This document shows, piece by piece, positions 6,907 through 9,160 of a stretch of DNA of 9,160 bases. The stretch spans positions 1 to 9,160 of the forward strand of contig JACVSD010000070.1 of assembly GCA_014534095.1 (NCBI GenBank), read 5' to 3'. The DNA comes from Nitrospiraceae bacterium. GTDB taxonomy: Bacteria; Nitrospirota; Nitrospiria; Nitrospirales; Nitrospiraceae. A model generated the notes under the pieces. That model did no database searches. It was given only the letters and a program-made list of their open reading frames with translations, and was not told the origin of the DNA. Both the position numbers and the translations under genes were made by a program. Every line of letters starts with the position of its first letter. Positions within the stretch are counted from its first letter, which is position 1.

Positions 6907-7938
6907 GTGCCGAAGGCCAAAGAGAAGATTCACGAGTTCGCCCTCATCAGGCAACTTCAACGCCGGTATCCTGCCCGAGCACCGGGACTCATCCAAAGTA
7001 TCGGCGATGACGCCGCCGTACTAGCCCCCTCAGTCGGGCAATGGTGGCACCTGACGACGGATCTCCTTGCGGAAGGCGTGCACTTTGATTTGCACACGGC
7101 CTCTCCCGAGTCGATCGGCTATCGGGCCGCCATGGCGAACCTCAGCGACATCGCAGCAATGGGCGCCCAACCCCGGTTTCTACTGTTGTCCCTTGCTATT
7201 CCCCCGCCAATAACGCAACGGCATATCCTTCAGCTGTACGCCGGCCTGATGCGCGCCTGTCGCCCCTATGGCGTGGCTTTGATCGGCGGCGACACATCCG
7301 GCTCGGCCACCGGACTGTTCGTGAACATCACGCTCATGGGAACGACCCGGACGGGAGCCAGCCTGTTTCGGAGAGGCGCACACCCCGGAGATGGGATCTA
7401 TGTGACAGGGACGTTGGGAGACTCGCTCGCAGGACTGAAGCTGCTGAACCAGGGCCTGAGTTCCAAACAGACGCCGTCGCTACGGCCTGTCCACCACACA
7501 TTTCTCGTACAGCGCCATCTCCGTCCCAGCGCTCGCGTCGCCGAAGGACAGTGGCTGAATGAACAAGGGCTTGCCACGTCAGCCATCGATGTTTCCGACG
7601 GCTTGTCGGGCGACCTTCGCCATCTCTGCGAGGAGAGCCGCGTGGGTGCGGAGATCGATCCTGCCCTGCTGCCTCTGTCCCCTGCCTGTTCCGCCTATGC
7701 GAACCTCCGGGGTCTAAAGCCCGCGGACCTGGCCCTGGCAGGAGGCGAGGACTACGAACTCCTCTTCACCGTGCAAACACGACGCGAAGCCGCGCTGCAA
7801 CGCCAAGCCGCGACACACCGCTATCGTATCACCCGCATCGGCGAGATCCGTGAGCGGCGGTTTGGAGTACAGATGCGATCCAGCGATGGAATGCTGTGTC
7901 CGCTTCCGATGACCAGTTACCGACATTTTCACTCATGA
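6907..7938 (+). CDS. thiL: Thiamine-monophosphate kinase
   Basis: ThiL phosphorylates thiamine monophosphate with ATP to give thiamine diphosphate, the active cofactor, as the last step of thiamine biosynthesis in the cytoplasm. The 343-residue protein carries the signatures of this AIRS/PurM-like kinase: IGDDAAV (32-38) and TTD (50-52), with metal-binding aspartates; ANLSDIAAMGA (78-88); GGDTSGS (127-133); DVSDGLSGDL (228-237); and GGEDYELLF (279-287). Length is normal. I start it at GTG 6907 rather than GTG 6901 because of the ribosome binding site spacing; the two differ by only two residues. Its TGA overlaps the ATG of the DUF2062 gene (ATGA), so the two are cotranscribed and probably translationally coupled. 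No TPP riboswitch was recognised upstream, which suits a salvage/kinase step not clustered with other thi genes. Confidence 0.96.
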   Translation: MPKAKEKIHEFALIRQLQRRYPARAPGLIQSIGDDAAVLAPSVGQWWHLTTDLLAEGVHFDLHTASPESIGYRAAMANLSDIAAMGAQPRFLLLSLAIPPPITQRHILQLYAGLMRACRPYGVALIGGDTSGSATGLFVNITLMGTTRTGASLFRRGAHPGDGIYVTGTLGDSLAGLKLLNQGLSSKQTPSLRPVHHTFLVQRHLRPSARVAEGQWLNEQGLATSAIDVSDGLSGDLRHLCEESRVGAEIDPALLPLSPACSAYANLRGLKPADLALAGGEDYELLFTVQTRREAALQRQAATHRYRITRIGEIRERRFGVQMRSSDGMLCPLPMTSYRHFHS

Positions 7939-8444
7939 GGCGGCTCACGCAGAAACCGTTCTTGACGGGCACGCGGTCATTCCGGGCCCTCGCTCGGCAA
8001 GTGCTCCATCTGCAGGAATCGCCACAGCGGACGGCCGTCGCCTTTGCCTTGGGCGTCTTCATCGCCTTCTCGCCCGCCTACGGGTTTCACACCATCCTGG
8101 TGGTACTCTCTACCTGGCTCTTCGGACTCAATATGGTGGCCCTCATGGCCGGCGCATTCCTCAACAATCCCTGGACGGTCGTGCCGATCCTGGGCATGAC
8201 CTATTGGACCGGCGCGCTGCTCCTGGGCCGTACGGATACCCCGACGTTCAGCTGGCACGATCTCAGCTTCCAAGGCATCTATCAGCAGGTGCTGCCCTAT
8301 GCGGTTCCGTTCGTCATCGGCGGAGTGGCGCTCAGTGTGCTCGGAGCGCTTCTGGCCTATCCGGCCGCCTACCTGCTCGTTGCGAAATATCGGCAGGCGT
8401 CTCGTCCGTCAGAGCCATTGCCGCCCTCGGATCCGCTGGGCTAA
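7935..8444 (+). CDS. DUF2062 family integral membrane protein
   Basis: This 169-residue protein matches the DUF2062 family: a basic start, then SPQRTAVAFALGVFIAFSP (29-47), the GFHT element (50-53), and a hydrophobic run to the conserved FLNNPWTVVP (75-84). A second long hydrophobic region (about 118-150) ends in a Lys/Arg- and Pro-rich tail (151-169). I read two to four membrane segments in the inner membrane. The function of the family is not established; some members are fused to or sit beside glycosyltransferases, here not. The start is the ATG overlapping the thiL stop (ATGA). An upstream GTG at 7896 in the same frame would add 13 residues inside thiL and is less likely. The TAA stop is followed 12 bases later, in the same frame, by the HD phosphohydrolase start. 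Confidence 0.88.
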   Translation: MRRLTQKPFLTGTRSFRALARQVLHLQESPQRTAVAFALGVFIAFSPAYGFHTILVVLSTWLFGLNMVALMAGAFLNNPWTVVPILGMTYWTGALLLGRTDTPTFSWHDLSFQGIYQQVLPYAVPFVIGGVALSVLGALLAYPAAYLLVAKYRQASRPSEPLPPSDPLG

Positions 8445-8456
8445 GATGACGTCGCG

Positions 8457-9160
8457 ATGCGGTCCTCCGAAGAAATTAATGCGCCCTACGACGGATCGGC
8501 CCTCATTGCGGACCCCATCCACAAGTACGTCTCCTTCACGGTTCCCTACGCCACTCCAGATCCGCATGAGCGCACAGAAAAAGATCTGATTGATTCGCCC
8601 TGGGTTCAGCGGCTGCGATACATCTATCAGTTGCAGAGTGCCCGGTGGGTATACCCTTCGGCGGAACATACCCGATTCGTCCATTCATTGGGCACGATGC
8701 ATGTAGCCGGGCGCTTCGCGCGGCATCTCTACCCGTTCTTACAACAAGTCGCGGATGACGTGCCCTCGGCGAATTATGTCGAGGAAGTGCTCCGCATTAC
8801 CGCGCTGCTTCATGACATCGGCCACGGCCCGTTCTGCCACTTTTTCGATGACAATCATCTCCATGGCTTTCATCTCACCCATGAGAAACTGGGGCAACTC
8901 ATCATTCGGGAACATCTCGGTGAGATCATCCGCAAAATCCGCCGCAGTCCTTCTGGTCCCTTCGCCAAAGGCGAAGCGCTCAACCCAGACCAGATCGCAC
9001 ACCTCATTCTGAAGGAAAAGGGCAAGGACAACTCACAGCTTCCGGACTGGCTCAATGTTCTGCAGCCCGTAATTTCAGGGAGTTACACCGGTGACAATCT
9101 GGATTATGTGTTGCGCGATTCGTACATGTGCGGGGTGGCGGTGGGCCCGGTGGATTTGAC
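8457..9160 (+). CDS. HD-domain phosphohydrolase, SAMHD1/dGTPase-like (3' end beyond window)
   Basis: The frame is open from ATG 8457 to the window edge (234 codons). It belongs to the HD phosphohydrolase group that includes SAMHD1 and bacterial COG1078 proteins, which typically hydrolyse dNTPs or related nucleotides. Visible signatures: RLRYIYQL (52-59), VYPSAEHTRFVHSLG (65-79), the HD motif in LLHDIGHGPFCHFF (117-130), THE (141-143) and GDNLDYVLRD (212-221). By recalled alignment to SAMHD1: Gln58=Gln149, Arg73=Arg164, His76=His167, His119-Asp120=His206-Asp207, His123=His210, His128=His215, His142=His233, Asp213=Asp311, Tyr217=Tyr315, Asp221=Asp319. Lys312 is replaced by Asn214. The metal site is therefore complete. 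The start has no Shine-Dalgarno and lies 12 bases after the DUF2062 stop, so translation is probably by reinitiation. Substrate is not decided by the sequence; the C-terminal part is unseen. Confidence 0.9.
   Translation, partial: MRSSEEINAPYDGSALIADPIHKYVSFTVPYATPDPHERTEKDLIDSPWVQRLRYIYQLQSARWVYPSAEHTRFVHSLGTMHVAGRFARHLYPFLQQVADDVPSANYVEEVLRITALLHDIGHGPFCHFFDDNHLHGFHLTHEKLGQLIIREHLGEIIRKIRRSPSGPFAKGEALNPDQIAHLILKEKGKDNSQLPDWLNVLQPVISGSYTGDNLDYVLRDSYMCGVAVGPVDL

Noticed and set aside
8299..8589. 96-codon plus-strand frame across the DUF2062/HD junction
   Set aside because: It overlaps two genes with clear family motifs in another frame; its product is Arg/Pro/Ser-rich and shadow-like.

Overview
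The window reads as a chromosomal housekeeping segment of a GC-rich, Gram-negative (diderm) bacterium. It is essentially all coding, with no tRNA, rRNA, CRISPR array, insertion sequence or integrase gene. The combination of a BamA/Skp outer-membrane assembly pair, GalU, Lon, ThiL, a DUF2062 membrane protein and an HD phosphohydrolase, together with the style of the proteins, suggests Nitrospirota (Nitrospira-like). A deltaproteobacterial lineage is a possible alternative. This placement is an impression from the protein sequences, not a computed result.

Left third, minus strand (1-3005): an outer-membrane biogenesis operon read leftward. bamA is followed 19 bases later by a Skp/OmpH-family gene that appears to encode a lipoprotein. 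After another 15 bases comes the first 23 codons of a further exported protein cut by the window edge. A strong sigma-70-type promoter (TTTACA, 17 bases, TATAAT on the minus strand at 3190-3218) drives this operon and leaves a leader of about 175 bases. That leader contains a possible 14-codon upstream ORF whose stop overlaps an alternative bamA start.

Middle, plus strand (3273-6768): galU starts from a divergent promoter placed so close to its ATG that the mRNA should be leaderless or nearly so. lon follows 79 bases downstream with its own ribosome binding site. Lon is full length with intact ATPase and Ser-Lys protease residues, plus an unusual lysine/arginine-rich C-terminal tail.

Right third, plus strand (6907-9160): thiL, then a DUF2062 membrane protein (ATGA overlap), then an HD-domain phosphohydrolase 12 bases later, running off the right edge. 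The tight spacing suggests one transcription unit. The HD protein keeps nearly all of the catalytic residues I can map from SAMHD1-type dNTP triphosphohydrolases, with one Lys-to-Asn change. DUF2062 and the HD gene are in the same reading frame, separated only by a single TAA and four codons.

I found no clear new biological system. The most notable points are the divergent bamA/galU control region, the lipoprotein form of Skp, the Lon tail, and the DUF2062-HD pairing.
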